DNA of 25,178 bases, from the NCBI GenBank assembly GCA_015680685.1, contig MNCI01030283.1:68781-93958 (forward strand). Reading direction: 5' to 3'. The position numbers and the translations under genes were made by a program. Below, one piece after another: positions 1 to 9,866 of the stretch. This stretch comes from Gnetum montanum. Taxonomy: Eukaryota > Streptophyta > Gnetopsida > Gnetales > Gnetaceae. The notes under the pieces are model-generated. The model was not told the DNA's origin. It saw nothing but the letters and a program-made list of their open reading frames with translations, and ran no database searches. Position 1 is the stretch's first letter. Each line of letters begins with the position of its first letter.

Positions 1-439
1 AAACGCATTCTATTATCCTTGGCTTTGATTCAAACTAACTTCCTCACTTTCTTCATCCTAGTCTACTAATTGTGCTAACATATGAGTATGGAACTCAGTT
101 AGTTCAATTTGGTTGTAAGAAGAGGGAATATGTTCCTTTACATTTTTGTGCATCATCTCAAACTAACATTTTAATTCTAACTCTCTATAATGGATAAGCA
201 AGCCAACTTGAATTTTAGTGCAGATGAAGTTGTAATATTCCCCATTTATGTTCGTATAAGCTAGTTTTAGCCCCATATGCCTAAGGGACTATCTACACTC
301 AACTACAACTAGATCCTTAGGATTGTAGATGCAAACAAATTCCTAGTTTGAGGCCATGTGTATGATGTTATGTGGTAAAATAGTTGAGGGCTTAAAATGC
401 ATAAATGGTGTAAGGATAACTTGTTGAATTTTCTAACTT
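1..439. other. unassigned AT-rich sequence
   Basis: No gene recognised. Open frames are short and interrupted on both strands. If the block at 440-1240 is a minus-strand retroelement leader, gag of that copy would be expected here, but I find no gag motif on the minus strand. It may therefore be a truncation point or older flanking DNA. Confidence 0.4.
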
Positions 440-800
440 TTGAACTCTAATGTATGAGAGTTCCAACTTGTAAAAATATCAACATATAGGCTAACTTGTG
501 AAAATGTTAGCTTATGAGATTCTCAAGGTATAAGCTAACTTGTAAAAAAATCTCAGCTTGTGAGAATCTCAATGTATAAGCTAACTTATGAAAATCTCAA
601 CTTGTGAGACTTTCAACATATAAGCTAGCTTGTGAAAATATCAGCTTGTGACATTCTCAATGTCTAAGCTAACTTGTGAAATCTCACCTTATAAAACTCT
701 CAATGTATAAGCTAACTTGTGAAAATCTTAGCTTGTGAGATTTTCAATGTATACACTAACTTGTGAGAGTCTCAACTTGTGGAAATATCAATGTATAAGT
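440..800. repeat. 44-bp tandem array, left copy
   Basis: About eight imperfect units of roughly 44 bp, each made of two related halves of about 22 bp with the core AACTTGTGA. A typical unit reads AAGCTAACTTGTGAAAATCT, then CAACTTGTGAGA, then CTCTCAATGTAT. Within units TCTCA and TGAGA flank the core ACTTG, giving a short inverted repeat. Units differ from each other by several substitutions, so the array is old. The same array recurs at 8820-9310. Confidence 0.85.
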
Positions 801-1216
801 AGTTTCACCTTGTGAAAAATCAATAGATGCAAGAAATAAGAAAATCAACACACATTGCAACTACAAAAATAAGCTTTCAAGTGATAGACATAGGAAACAA
901 GAGCAACACTAGGCACTACAACTACAAAAAAGATTAATTTTAAACTAGTCAGAGTAAGTAGTTAAGGTAATGATGTACATTGCCACAATCAAAAATCAAT
1001 TTTTTCAAAATTGCAAATTTATAGGGAAGAGGAACAACATTGTAAACTGTATTATGAAAATAATGATAGGAAAATCTAGTTTTATGCTAGAACTAGTTGC
1101 AATTCTACACGTTGGGCTTTGAAAAAAATAGTTTATAATGTTTTAAATATGTTGGCAGGTAAGGAAAATATAGGCAATGGATCTGTAAATGTGTTTTAAT
1201 AAAGAAATCATGTGAA

Positions 1217-1234
1217 GGCCCTCTTGCTAGCCCT
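1217..1234 (-). other. primer-binding-site-like junction, left copy
   Basis: The minus strand reads AGGGCTAGCAAGAGGGCC, followed leftward by the repeat block. It lines up with 6654-6670 (AGTGCTAGAAGAAGGGC) and 9867-9884 (AGTGCTAGCAGGACAAAC), each preceded on the minus strand by a similar TTCTAG or ATTCTAG stretch. Three separate occurrences at the same type of boundary suggest a shared retroelement primer-binding site. The matching tRNA cannot be confirmed without a search. Confidence 0.4.
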
Positions 1235-1240
1235 AGAATT

Positions 1241-1789
1241 CTATGAACTATGCATGATGCTAAACCTACAAAATGTAATGCTAAGCCTATGAAAATGTGC
1301 TATATCCCAATGAGTACTAGGCATGTCAAATGGATTGGTTGACGTCCTCTACCTGTGAGGCCCTAGAGTGTATTGCCAAAATTAATTTTTTTTTATTAAT
1401 GTGTGTTGTATAGTTTTAATTTTCTTACTAATTGCAAGTTTTTGCTATGGTTATGGTGGTAGGTACCAGGTGATGCTATAGGTCCCAACAATGCGGTGGA
1501 GGAAGAAGAACCTCCACCTCCACCTAGTTCCACCAATCGAGCATGACTAGATGTATGCCAGCTACTGGGCATTTTTACTATTCTTGCTATATTTTTGCAA
1601 CATGACACTATCCATGCTATATACTAATGTTCATATGGCATCTAATGAATGCATTTGCTATATGTAATGTGTAATGTGTAATGTGTAAATATTTTTTTAT
1701 GGTTATTTGTTATGTGCTTGCTATGCTTATAACACAATGAGTTAATGTGCTAAGTTAGGACTATGTGACAATAGTGTGACTAGGGCATT
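1241..1789 (-). other. probable LTR portion or unassigned sequence
   Basis: By position next to the primer-like junction at 1217-1234 this would be the 3' part of a minus-strand LTR. I see no convincing similarity to the LTR at 6678-8285, and no clear TATA box on the minus strand. It contains a perfect 8-bp hairpin at 1495-1518 (GGTGGAGG and CCTCCACC, loop of 8) and a 7-bp microsatellite (TGTAATG) at 1663-1689. The open frame on the minus strand at 1396-1608 shows no family motif. Confidence 0.3.
1663..1689. repeat. 7-bp microsatellite (TGTAATG)n
   Basis: About 3.5 perfect units of TGTAATG in direct succession. Confidence 0.85.
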
Positions 1790-2260
1790 AAGAGCCCCAT
1801 GCTAGTTTAAGGCTATACTAGGAGGGTCAATGCTAGTTTAAGGCCATTTTGGGCCATTAATATGGGATTAAAGGAAATAGTTTAAGGCCATTCTAGGCCA
1901 TGAAAATTGCTAATTTAAGGCTATTTTAAGCCACGATGATAGTTTAAAGCCATTTTGGGCCATTTATTACTAGTTATAGGCCATTTTGGGACATAGTGAG
2001 AGGATTAAAAGCAATAGTTTTAGGCCATTTTGGGCCATAGCAATATTTTAAGGCCATTCTAGGCCTTGGCGATAGGATTAAGGGGGGTAGTTTAAGGCCA
2101 TTTTGGGCCACTATAAGGGGATTTGAGAATAGTAGTTTTAGACCATTCTAGGCCACATGTTGCTAGTTTAAGCCCATGGTGGGTTGCATGTCACTAGTTT
2201 AAGGCCATGGCAAGTCATGCATTACCAATTTAAGGCCTTGGTGGGTCATCTATTGCTACC
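1790..2260. repeat. GGCCA-motif tandem array
   Basis: About 13 imperfect units, spaced roughly 30-60 bp, with the core TTTAAGGCCATTYTRGGCCA. Longer units carry a second motif of the type GGGATTAAAGGAAATAG between cores. The core holds two GGCC half-sites about 6 bp apart, so it is partly palindromic. The last four units, after about 2150, drift to CCATGGTGGG-type variants. No coding frame crosses it. By analogy with the other arrays in this window it may be a U3 repeat, but no promoter is identified beside it. Confidence 0.85.
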
Positions 2261-2552
2261 TCTTATTTTTGTAATTTTAGTTTTTTTATGATTTTTATAC
2301 ATTTTGATGTTTTTTATGCATGAAGGTAAATGCGTTAAAGCAACAACAACAAAAATGTAAACTAAGCTATCAAATGCTTAGGCGATGCAAATGGTAAGCT
2401 AAGTGATTAAACTAAATGCAAATAATATGTTACAGTACTAGTGCAACGTAAATAGGGAGTAAGATGTAGGGTGTGGGAAAGAAAATAGTGGGCAAGTTCC
2501 TAGTATGCCTTCAAACTAAGGAGGTACCTTAGTCATGTAGTTGCTTCCTAAT
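2261..2552. other. unassigned stretch left of protease relic
   Basis: AT-rich, without a recognisable frame. In minus-strand order this is where reverse transcriptase would follow the protease, or where the polypurine tract and 3' LTR would lie in a pol-less element. No RT motif and no clear polypurine tract is seen. Confidence 0.4.
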
Positions 2553-3900
2553 CTAGTGTGGATTATGGGGCGTGTAGGGCCTAGATTGCATTATTTGATA
2601 GTCTCCTTGATCTTCCCTCACTATGTTGAAGGGAAATTCTACCCACAAGGAATCCTCCAAAAGGTCAATGGTTTCTACCACCTCTTCAAGTGCATTGGCC
2701 TTAGGTGTTTCATTGTCTACTTAAGGTATGTTATCAAGGAATTCAACCTCTAACCCTTTCTCTATGTTTATGTTATTGATAGTTGGAGGAATGACATTAT
2801 CACCATGGATGATAACTTCACCACCTTCATACAGAAGGTCGATTTCCTGATGAATCAGGGAGGAGATGGCTCATAATTGGGCCAGCCATAGCCTACCTAA
2901 TATCAGGTTAAATTATGGCATCTCCTCTATGACGATGAATTCAGCGGTGGTGGAGAATTTCTCTTTTGCTATGAAAGCTATTGTGATGGTACCCTTAATG
3001 ATGACACATGACCTACTAAAGGACCTCAGATATGTGATTTTTGTTGGCTTGATTTGGCCTATGAGACCTAACTTATCAACAATAGTATATGGGATAACAT
3101 TTGTTACTATCCCATTGTTGACGTGCACCCTCAAAATCTTGCATTTCCAAACACATATGGTGATAAACATGGTGACCATTATGACCTCACCCTTCTCAAG
3201 GTTGACCTTAATTGCCTCATCAAAAAATGCAAGGGGTGTGGATCTTGATTCCTATAGCATAGGAGATAACATCACTACATGGATTTTATTCTCATTTGCA
3301 AGGATGTCCTCAGTGATAGGAATGGAGGTTAACATCCACACTAGTGCTTCATAATGGGAAAATGAAGTCATGATTAGGCCATAGAGGCTTAGTGTTGTGT
3401 TCTTATGCTTTAGTGCTTGCTTAACCTAGGCTAATGCATCCATGAAGTCTTTGCCATAAATTGTATTTTTATTGAATTTGACTTCTTCCATACATCCTAA
3501 GAGATGAATTTTGCAAGGAGGCAACTTGGGCTTTATTGGTTTAGCTTGCATAGGGGCACCGGTGCTTGGTTGCAAGTTGCTGGTCGTGGCCTCCTTATTT
3601 GTTTTGGCCATAAGGACTACAAAGACAGGGACCAACTTTGGCGGACCAAGTGCTCTTTGGTCTTGTTGTTGCCTAGCCATTTCATCTGCAAGGTGTTTAC
3701 TGGGCCTCTTGTGTTGCCATCTAGTGGGTCTACCCATGCTACCAGTGGGACCAACCCTTGGACAAGAAGGAGTCGATGTGTTGCCCACTACTAAGCTTCG
3801 GGTATGTGAGGGGCTAGCACGTTGTGGCACCCTAACAATAAATAGTGCCTGAGAAGTTGTTGTTGCGACATGTTGTGGAATCCTAACCACAAAGGATGTT
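2553..3900 (-). pseudogene. Ty3/gypsy aspartic protease and linker, relic
   Basis: This is the relic C-terminal half of a gag-protease polyprotein, read on the minus strand. From about 3890 to 3426 runs a low-complexity linker rich in Pro, Ser, Thr and Gln. A pre-protease stretch follows, then a retropepsin-like domain at about 3190-2860. The segment VHVNNGIVTNVIPYTIVDKLGL matches the active-site strand of plant gypsy proteases, where the family has D-G/S-G; here the catalytic Asp is replaced (NNG). LILGRLW is the usual distal LxGRxW motif. One frame can be followed to a stop at 2553-2555 with few interruptions, for example TAA just before the LILGRLW motif. The enzyme would have cut the element's own polyprotein; this copy is dead. 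No RT, RNase H or integrase follows. Confidence 0.75.
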
Positions 3901-4079
3901 GTGGATGCCTAATGTAGTGCTCTAACAACAAAGGGGGGCCTCAAAATTATGGAGGCCAAGGGGACCCTTACACTACTAGAAGGCACTGGGACAATAAAAG
4001 GCTGCTACACCGATTCTGACTTGCCACCCATGCTAATGGTATTTATGATATAGCTAGTACCATCTACATTTAGAGGCTC

Positions 4080-5600
4080 ATTGTACAGCCTCATGGATTG
4101 GTTCTAGGGCCTAACCAGGTTTGTTGTGTCAAGCACTAGTTTTTCCCTATCTATCATTCTTTGTAGATCATCTTGCAAATAGAAGTTTGTGCTATGACCA
4201 GATAATTGGTGGTAATCAGAGAATTAGTCCAACCTAAAGTGTTTTGGGATTGAGGGTTTGTTTGGTGCTACTGAGGTGGGATTCCTTAGCAAATTGCAGT
4301 ACCTATCATGCCTTTTGTAGACATCCTCAAACATTTTCTTATGTTGGATGTGCCCAACTTTCAATAGTTGATCCAGTAGCTCTAAGGGTTTCAGTGGCAA
4401 GGGGGCATACTTTGAGTGATCCTTGCACTCAAAGTTGGAATTTTGGCCAACTTGTGTCATGGCTACTATAGATGTGGATGGGTTGGTTCCCTGAGTGCTA
4501 GAGTTAGTGGCTTTGTGAGCTAGGGCTTTGGGTTGCCTAGCCATTGGCCCCTAGTTGGTTGTGTTAGCTTGTGTGGCTAATGTTGCCATTGTTCCATTAT
4601 GCTTTCTTGCATGTTGTTTTTTGTAGGCCACATAGGTTGGGTCCTTGCTAGCTTACACTCCATCTTCTATGCTCTTACTCTAGGCAAATTCTTAATTTAC
4701 AGACTGCAGGGCCAAGTACTACAATTTCGACTTGATGAAGTCATTAACTGCATCCTTAAAGACGGCTAGGAGGTGTGTCTTAGCTATTAACTCTAAAATT
4801 TCATTTAATGAGACACTCCAGCATTGGATAAATTTTAGCATGAGCTCTAGGTGGCCCTACATCAGTTGATCTAGGATCATTTCCAGCTTCAAGTTGTACT
4901 TAAAGCGCATCACAAACTGGCTTAAAAGATCCTCCAAATAGGAGATAGAGCCCTTGGGTAATGTGTAGTACCAATCTAGAACCTTGCCAGTGAGTGACAT
5001 GGTAAACATGTGTATGCTTGTAGTAGTAGTCACTCAGACCTAAACATCACTAGGTGTGCGTTGGGGTCCCCTTCACTATTGTACTTGATGAATTGGGGTA
5101 GTAGGTTCCTAGTTGGTAGAGTTAGTGGTGGGATAGCAAGACTTATGGGATCATCCTAGTAGAAGTCCAGTACTTTAACTATTTTAGAGAAGGAAGCCTT
5201 GAGATACTTGACCTCTTCTATCAAGGTTTGGATTAGTTGAAATGCTTAATCTAAGTTTTGGGATGTTGCAACAAGCTATGCTAGTTCTGCTACCTGCTAT
5301 GCTATTTGTGTGGTCCATGACCTAGTTGAAGGTTGAAGGACCATGCGAAGTGCTTACTACATTGGCTATGTTATGCACATAGTGACTGTAGCAAGCCACA
5401 CATGTGTAGGTCGGACCACTATAGAGGGTGCTAACAAAATAGGCAAGACATAAGGTGCCTAAGTCATTTGGGGCTAGGAGACATGCACTATGTGAACATA
5501 AGGCTAAGTAGGTTTACTTGCTACTAACAAAGATGATTGAACAAGCTATGACAATGCCACAAAGGGCAAGTTAATGGGAGGAAGTGCATCTTGACTTGTA
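4080..5600 (-). pseudogene. Ty3/gypsy gag (Tat-type), relic
   Basis: Relic of the capsid-forming gag protein, minus strand. The N-terminal part includes a helix-like segment (FSKIVKVLDFYWDDP, about 5155-5200) that matches the second gag copy at 8299-8690. The capsid core, about 5030-4740, shows MFTMSLTGKVLDWYYTLPKG, typical of the retrotransposon gag family. The 4544-4224 segment, an uninterrupted frame of 106 codons, ends in the plant pattern of a variable stretch before the nucleic-acid-binding finger. That finger reads DYHQLSGHSTNFY (about 4200), with its Cys positions lost to Tyr or Phe. Stops at former Gln codons (for example TAA at 5246-5248, CAA in the second copy) show point decay. 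It runs into the linker and protease in the same orientation. Confidence 0.75.
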
Positions 5601-6653
5601 GGCTACGTCTAGTGTGTTGCCACCACAGGCGTTGACCTAGAAGGTGATGCTAGGGCTATGAATATCTTAAGAAAGATAGGTGAACAAGACCAAGGGAGGG
5701 CTAGACTGAGGTTGTTCATTGGAAGATGGTGTGGAAGGACTCCTTGTGCTTAAAACAAGCTTCAAACTCATCCTCCTCTTCCTATAGGGGCTCCTCATAA
5801 TCTGTTTTCACTTTGTGCTCATTTGCTCAAATAAGTTGGGCAAGTATCCAACAATAGGGTCCCATGAGCAAGATGAAGTTAACAAAGGAGGGGATATACT
5901 CCCATCCATTTTAGTGGATAAGTTTGTAGCCCCATTTCACTTCCATGTCCAAGTGGTCTAAGAATAAGCCTACTTGAATCTTTCCAAATATGAAGTTGTA
6001 TTTTTCATCATTTAGCACAGTATACTCTAGGTCTTGGCCACGCAACCTAAGCGATTGCCTTGGCTCTACCATAGTAGGACTAGCAGGGTGGTCAATCCTA
6101 TTTTCTTGTTAGATGTATAAGATGGCTAGTGTGCTCAAAATTGATGTTGAAGGATGCTCAGGACTCATGTATGCAGACTCAGTTTCAACAGGGGATTGTA
6201 GAGGTTATTGATTATGAGAAATGGCTAACTTTGCTACCTACAAAATGGCTAACTCTAGTGACTATGAAAAATGACTAACTCTAGTAACTACAAAAAATGA
6301 CAAACTCTAGTGACTGTGAAAAATGACTAACTCTGGTGACTATGCTCTCCATGGTGAGAACTAACTATGCTCTCTAGGCTGAGAGCCAACTACACTCTCT
6401 ATTATGCATCCCGAATTCAATTAATTGTGGGAATGTGTGTTGCCACATGAGGTTCCAAAGGAACCAACTACTCGGTCCAATCTACACCAACCAATTAGTA
6501 GACAACACTTGCACCAGCCTAAGATCTAGCTACTACTACACATGCAACAAGTCCATAAGGGTGTCATGGTCCATGCTAGCCCAAAGCTAGCAATAGTGAT
6601 GTAGAGAGAACATGAGACAACTACAATAGAGATTAAATAGAAAAATTGTTTAA
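5601..6653 (-). other. probable leader of the minus-strand element
   Basis: Sequence between the primer-like site at 6654-6670 and gag. No recognised protein is encoded; frames are short. At 6215-6400 there is a small tandem array of about 27-bp units with the core ATGACTAACTCTAGTGACTA, followed by two GACTATGCTCT/AACTATGCTCT motifs shared with the hairpin array at 7641-8219. The leader sequence itself has no obvious homology to the other two leader-like blocks. Confidence 0.45.
6215..6400. repeat. about 27-bp tandem array with TATGCTCT motifs
   Basis: Four to five units resembling GACTATGAAAAATGACTAAC plus TCTAGT, decaying on the right into two TATGCTCT motifs and a GAGAGCC segment. The TATGCTCT core links it to the array at 7641-8219. 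Confidence 0.75.
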
Positions 6654-6670
6654 GCCCTTCTTCTAGCACT
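6654..6670 (-). other. primer-binding-site-like junction of minus-strand element
   Basis: The minus strand reads AGTGCTAGAAGAAGGGC, just downstream of a putative LTR end at 6678 (plus-strand TGTAACAACC, minus ...GTTACA). Position, purine-rich content and similarity to 9867-9884 and 1217-1234 suggest the tRNA primer site that starts minus-strand DNA synthesis. From memory, some plant Tat elements use a site beginning TGGCGCTAGAAGG; differences from it would be transitions only. That comparison needs checking. Confidence 0.45.
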
Positions 6671-7414
6671 AGAAAATTGTAACAACCAAAAATGTTAGTG
6701 GCTAGAACGCTGAGGGGTTCATGGGCATGTAGTTTTAATTCTACATCTGTAGGAGGACTTGCAAGAGGTAGAGATGGGATACCTTGAATGGTCTTGTCAT
6801 TTGAACAAGGCCTTACTAGATGTAACTAGGGTGCAATGTAGTTAGTTGCGATGCTAATGCGAAATGATGCAAAGTGTTCATGTGGTATCAATGGTGACAA
6901 TAGGGTTGAGCATAGTTAGGTTTTTCATGAAAATGAGGGTGCCAACATGTTAAGGTCATTGCCCTAACATAGTTTTAGGCACGAATATGTAATGAAATAG
7001 TAGAAAATGCAAATAAAATGCTAAAAATGCAAGGAAAGAGAGTGAAAGAAATAGAACACCACCCCAAATGGGGCTAAGCATACTTAACACCAAGGAGAGT
7101 TAGAAGGTACATAGTGTACAACAGGTGTAGTGGACAATGTAGTCACAGTTTTAGGGGTGTCTAGCCATGAAGATAGACATTCCACCATGGTTTCTAGGCC
7201 TACTAGGTTGACAACCATGGTGTGCCATGGGCTGCAGTGTTTTGCTGGACTACAATGATCTACAATGGTATGTGGTGAACTATGGTGGTATGCAACTCTA
7301 CCTCTCTTTGGTTCACTAGTGTGCCTTTGGTTTTTTCTCTACAAAAAATGCCAAAATACTCCAATTTTCCAACTTGCCCAAATTTTCCCACCCTAAAAAC
7401 ATTGATGGTGGGGG

Positions 7415-7423
7415 TATTTATAG
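7415..7423 (-). promoter_or_regulatory. TATA box of minus-strand LTR
   Basis: CTATAAATA on the minus strand in GC-richer flanks (AGGC upstream, CCCCC downstream), a classic plant TATA context. Transcription toward gag would start about 30 bp downstream, near 7385. The same CTATAAATA string occurs in all three LTRs of the right-hand element. Confidence 0.6.
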
Positions 7424-7640
7424 GCCTAGGATTAAAGAAAAATGCAGGATGGCTACCACATGGAAGCAAGAAGGTTAGGACTACATTGTCATTCAAGTAC
7501 GCTTTGCACTAAGGCTAGAAGTGGTATGCTTTGATGTGCTCTACTAGACTCTACGAGGCTACGAGACTGTGACTACACTACCAAGTGCATGTATATGTGC
7601 TAAGAGAATTGCAATGTACCTAAAAAAATGCAACATTGGA

Positions 7641-8219
7641 GACTATGCTCTTCACTATCTTACATGGGGTAGAGCATAGTTACAATTTTTGGGACAAAAA
7701 GGGATACAAAAAAGATGCATTTTGCTAACTATGCTTGCTGGAGGTGAATTGGAGCTAAGCCAAATGCCAGTGCTGTGTTGTGGAGGTCTTTAGAGGCTGT
7801 TCTAGCTAACTACATTTGACTATGCTCTGGACTAGGGAAGAGCATAGTCCCACAGTTAAAATTTTTTTGCAAAAAATGGCTATCTTCTAACTATGCTCTC
7901 CATGGGAGGTTGACTATGCTCCTGACTGGGGATGAGCATAGTCCCAACACTTGTCAAAACTTGAAGAAAATAACTTCTAGTTGACTATGCTCTAGGCTAA
8001 TGGAGAGCATAGTCTTGACACTTAAAAAATCTACAAGAATTATGCCTTCATGCTAATTACGCTTGACTATGCTCTAGGGCAGTGGAGAGCATAGTCTCAA
8101 CACTTAGAAAATTTAGCAGTAGCTAGCTTGACACTTAGAAAAATTTGCAAAACTAGCCTTTGTGTTGACTATGCTCTCCACTGAGCTAACTATGCTCTAG
8201 GGCAATGGAGAGCGTAGTC
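7641..8219. repeat. array of GACTATGCTCT hairpins
   Basis: Six inverted repeats with arms GACTATGCTCT and AGAGCATAGTC: 7641-7681 (longer loop), 7818-7849, 7912-7943, 7983-8014, 8065-8096 and 8188-8219. Four of the last five have 10-11-bp arms and a 10-nt loop; 7912-7943 has shorter, 9-bp arms. The last carries one G in place of A. Extra half-sites lie at 7889 and 8166. Between hairpins recurs a spacer of the type GACACTTAGAAAAATTTGC. The array lies upstream of the minus-strand TATA box at 7415-7423. Confidence 0.9.
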
Positions 8220-8298
8220 CTAGCACTTAGAAAAATTTGCAGAAAGTGGCCTTGTGCTGACACTTAAACAAATTTGTAGTTGAGACACTGTAGTCCAA

Positions 8299-8690
8299 AT
8301 TTGGTGGCATTTCAATTATGGGATCATCCTAGTAAAAATCCATAATTTTTACCATTTTAGTGATGCTAGCTTTAAGCTTCTGTAACTCTTTGGTAAGGTC
8401 TTGGATCATTTGGAAGGCTTGGTCCAAGCATTGGGGCATCCCTATAGGCTGTAGTATTTGTACTAATGGTTGAGGAGGAGGTTGAATAGCTTGGGGTCAT
8501 GCAATGGACATCAATATAGATAGAAGAGGATGTGTAATAATGGTTGTATGGGATTAAATAGTGAGAATGATGTTTGAGTTGGTACATAAGAAATGAAGAA
8601 AACAAAGGGAGTATGGGAGGCTTGTGAAATCCCAAAGAGGGATCCATTGGTATGAAAAATAAATGAGGTGTGGTAGATACCACTAATGAT
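8299..8690 (-). pseudogene. gag N-terminus, second copy, truncated
   Basis: Minus-strand relic of a gag N-terminal region homologous to 5150-5340. The shared core runs from LDQAFQMIQDL through KMVKIMDFYWDDP (about 8430-8320), against LD-stop-AFQLIQTL and KIVKVLDFYWDDP in the other copy. A Pro/Gln-rich stretch precedes it. Similarity ends abruptly near 8299, where the hairpin-bearing LTR begins, so the rest of this gag is missing. The likeliest reading is that the other element inserted here or that recombination joined the two. Stops (TGA and TAA) occur upstream in the frame. Confidence 0.65.
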
Positions 8691-8819
8691 GATCACACTA
8701 AACCAAGTTGAGTTGCAAAAGGCATTAATTTAAATAATGACGTAGAGTGGAAAGCTTGTTGATACTCGTGTGTTGTTATAAAAGATGTTAATATGAACAT
8801 AGAGGTAAAGAAACTTATG

Positions 8820-9310
8820 AACTCTAATGTATGAAAGTTCTAACTTGTAAAAATATCAACATATAAGCTAATTTGTGAAGATGTCAGCTTATGAGATTCT
8901 CAAGGTATAAGCTAACTTGTAAAAAAAATCTCAACTTGTGAGATTCTCAATGTATAAGCTAAATTATGAAAATCTCAACTTGTGAGACTCTCAATGTATA
9001 CGCTAACTTGTGAAAATCTCAACTTGTGACATTCTCAATGTATAAGCTAACTTATGAAAATCTCAGCGTGTGATACTTTCAACATATAAGCTAACTTGTG
9101 AAAATATCAACTTGTGACATTCTCAATGTCTAAGATAACTTGTGAAAATCTCACCTTATAAGACTCTCAATGTATACACTAACTTGTGAGAGTTCTAACC
9201 TATGGAAATATCAACGTATAAGTAGTTTCACCTTGTGAAAAATCCCAACATATTAGTAGTTTCACTTTGTAAAAAATTCCAACATATTTGAGATTTAACT
9301 TGTGAAACTC
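8820..9310. repeat. 44-bp tandem array, right copy
   Basis: About eleven imperfect units of the same 44-bp, two-half repeat as at 440-800, with AACTTGTGA cores and CTCAATGTATAAGC links. From 9180 the units become degenerate (TATTAGTAGTTTCAC variants). The copy number differs from the left array. Confidence 0.85.
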
Positions 9311-9866
9311 TAATGTATTAGAATTTCAACTTGTGAAGTTGCTAGCGTATAAAACTCTAAGATTTTAATTGCAACTATAACAAAAAACTTAAAAAAATTC
9401 AAAAATTTTCCTAACATGTAGCAATGTTGAGAAAACAAGATTGTGTAGCTAAACATAGAAAAAGTATGAACTACAAATGCAAGAAATAAGAAATCAACAC
9501 ACATTGCAACTATAAAAATAAGGTTTCAAGTTGTAATCATAGGAAACAAGAGCAACACTAGGCACTACAACTGCAAAAAAAGATTAATTTTAAACTACTG
9601 AGAGTAAGTAGTTGAGGTGGTGATGTACATTGCCACAATAAAAAATTAGTTTTTTCAAAATTGCAAATTTATAGGGAAGAGGGATAGCATTGTAAACTGC
9701 ATTATGAAAACAATGATAGGAAAATCTAGTTTTATGCTAAAATTGGTTGTAGTTCTACATGTTGGTCTTTGAAAAAAATAGTCTATAATGTTTTAAATAT
9801 GTTGGCAGGCAAGGCAAATATAAGCAATGGATTTGTAAATGTGTTTTAACAAAGAAATCATGCAAA

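Larger units (their letters stand above)
440..1240. repeat. dispersed retroelement block, left copy (leader or LTR)
   Basis: This block is clearly homologous to 8820-9890: the same start (GAACTCTAATGTATGA), the same tandem array, then the same unique stretch around CACATTGCAACTA and TTTTATGCT, and the same end near GCTAGC-CTAGAATT. The left copy lacks about 250 bp present at 9240-9480. Its right end matches the primer-site/LTR junction of the element at 6654-6690, so I favour a minus-strand leader (5' untranslated region) starting at about 1240. An alternative is that 440-1240 and 8820-9890 are an LTR pair: the blocks can be read as starting TG, and only the right copy has a plus-strand TATA-like site (9511). 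Confidence 0.6.
6678..8285 (-). mobile_element. probable LTR of the minus-strand gypsy element
   Basis: Bounded on the left by TGTAAC (a minus-strand CA end) next to the primer-like site. The right edge is uncertain, near 8285, where a different gag copy begins. In minus-strand order it has a U3 with a hairpin array (8219-7641), a TATA box CTATAAATA at 7423-7415, then an AT-rich region to the end. This order is that of an LTR promoter. Open frames at 7260-7512 on both strands overlap each other and match no family, so I treat them as chance. No partner LTR is recognisable to the left. Confidence 0.5.

Noticed and set aside
1396-1608. Minus-strand frame with a Gly/Ser run
   Set aside because: The run reflects the GC-rich hairpin and its CCACCT repeats; no domain is present.
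3504-3852. Plus-strand open frames of about 96 and 113 codons
   Set aside because: They lie opposite the minus-strand gag-protease linker and are shadows of it.
7260-7512. Overlapping open frames on both strands
   Set aside because: They span the TATA region of a probable LTR, match nothing and mirror each other.
7641-8219. CRISPR-like regular repeats
   Set aside because: Spacers share sequence with each other, repeat spacing is irregular, and the setting is a plant retrotransposon LTR. No cas gene is present.
8674-8684. TGGTATCTACC on the minus strand as an initiator-Met primer site
   Set aside because: Only seven bases match, and the left homologous block lacks it; the junction at 9867-9884 fits better.
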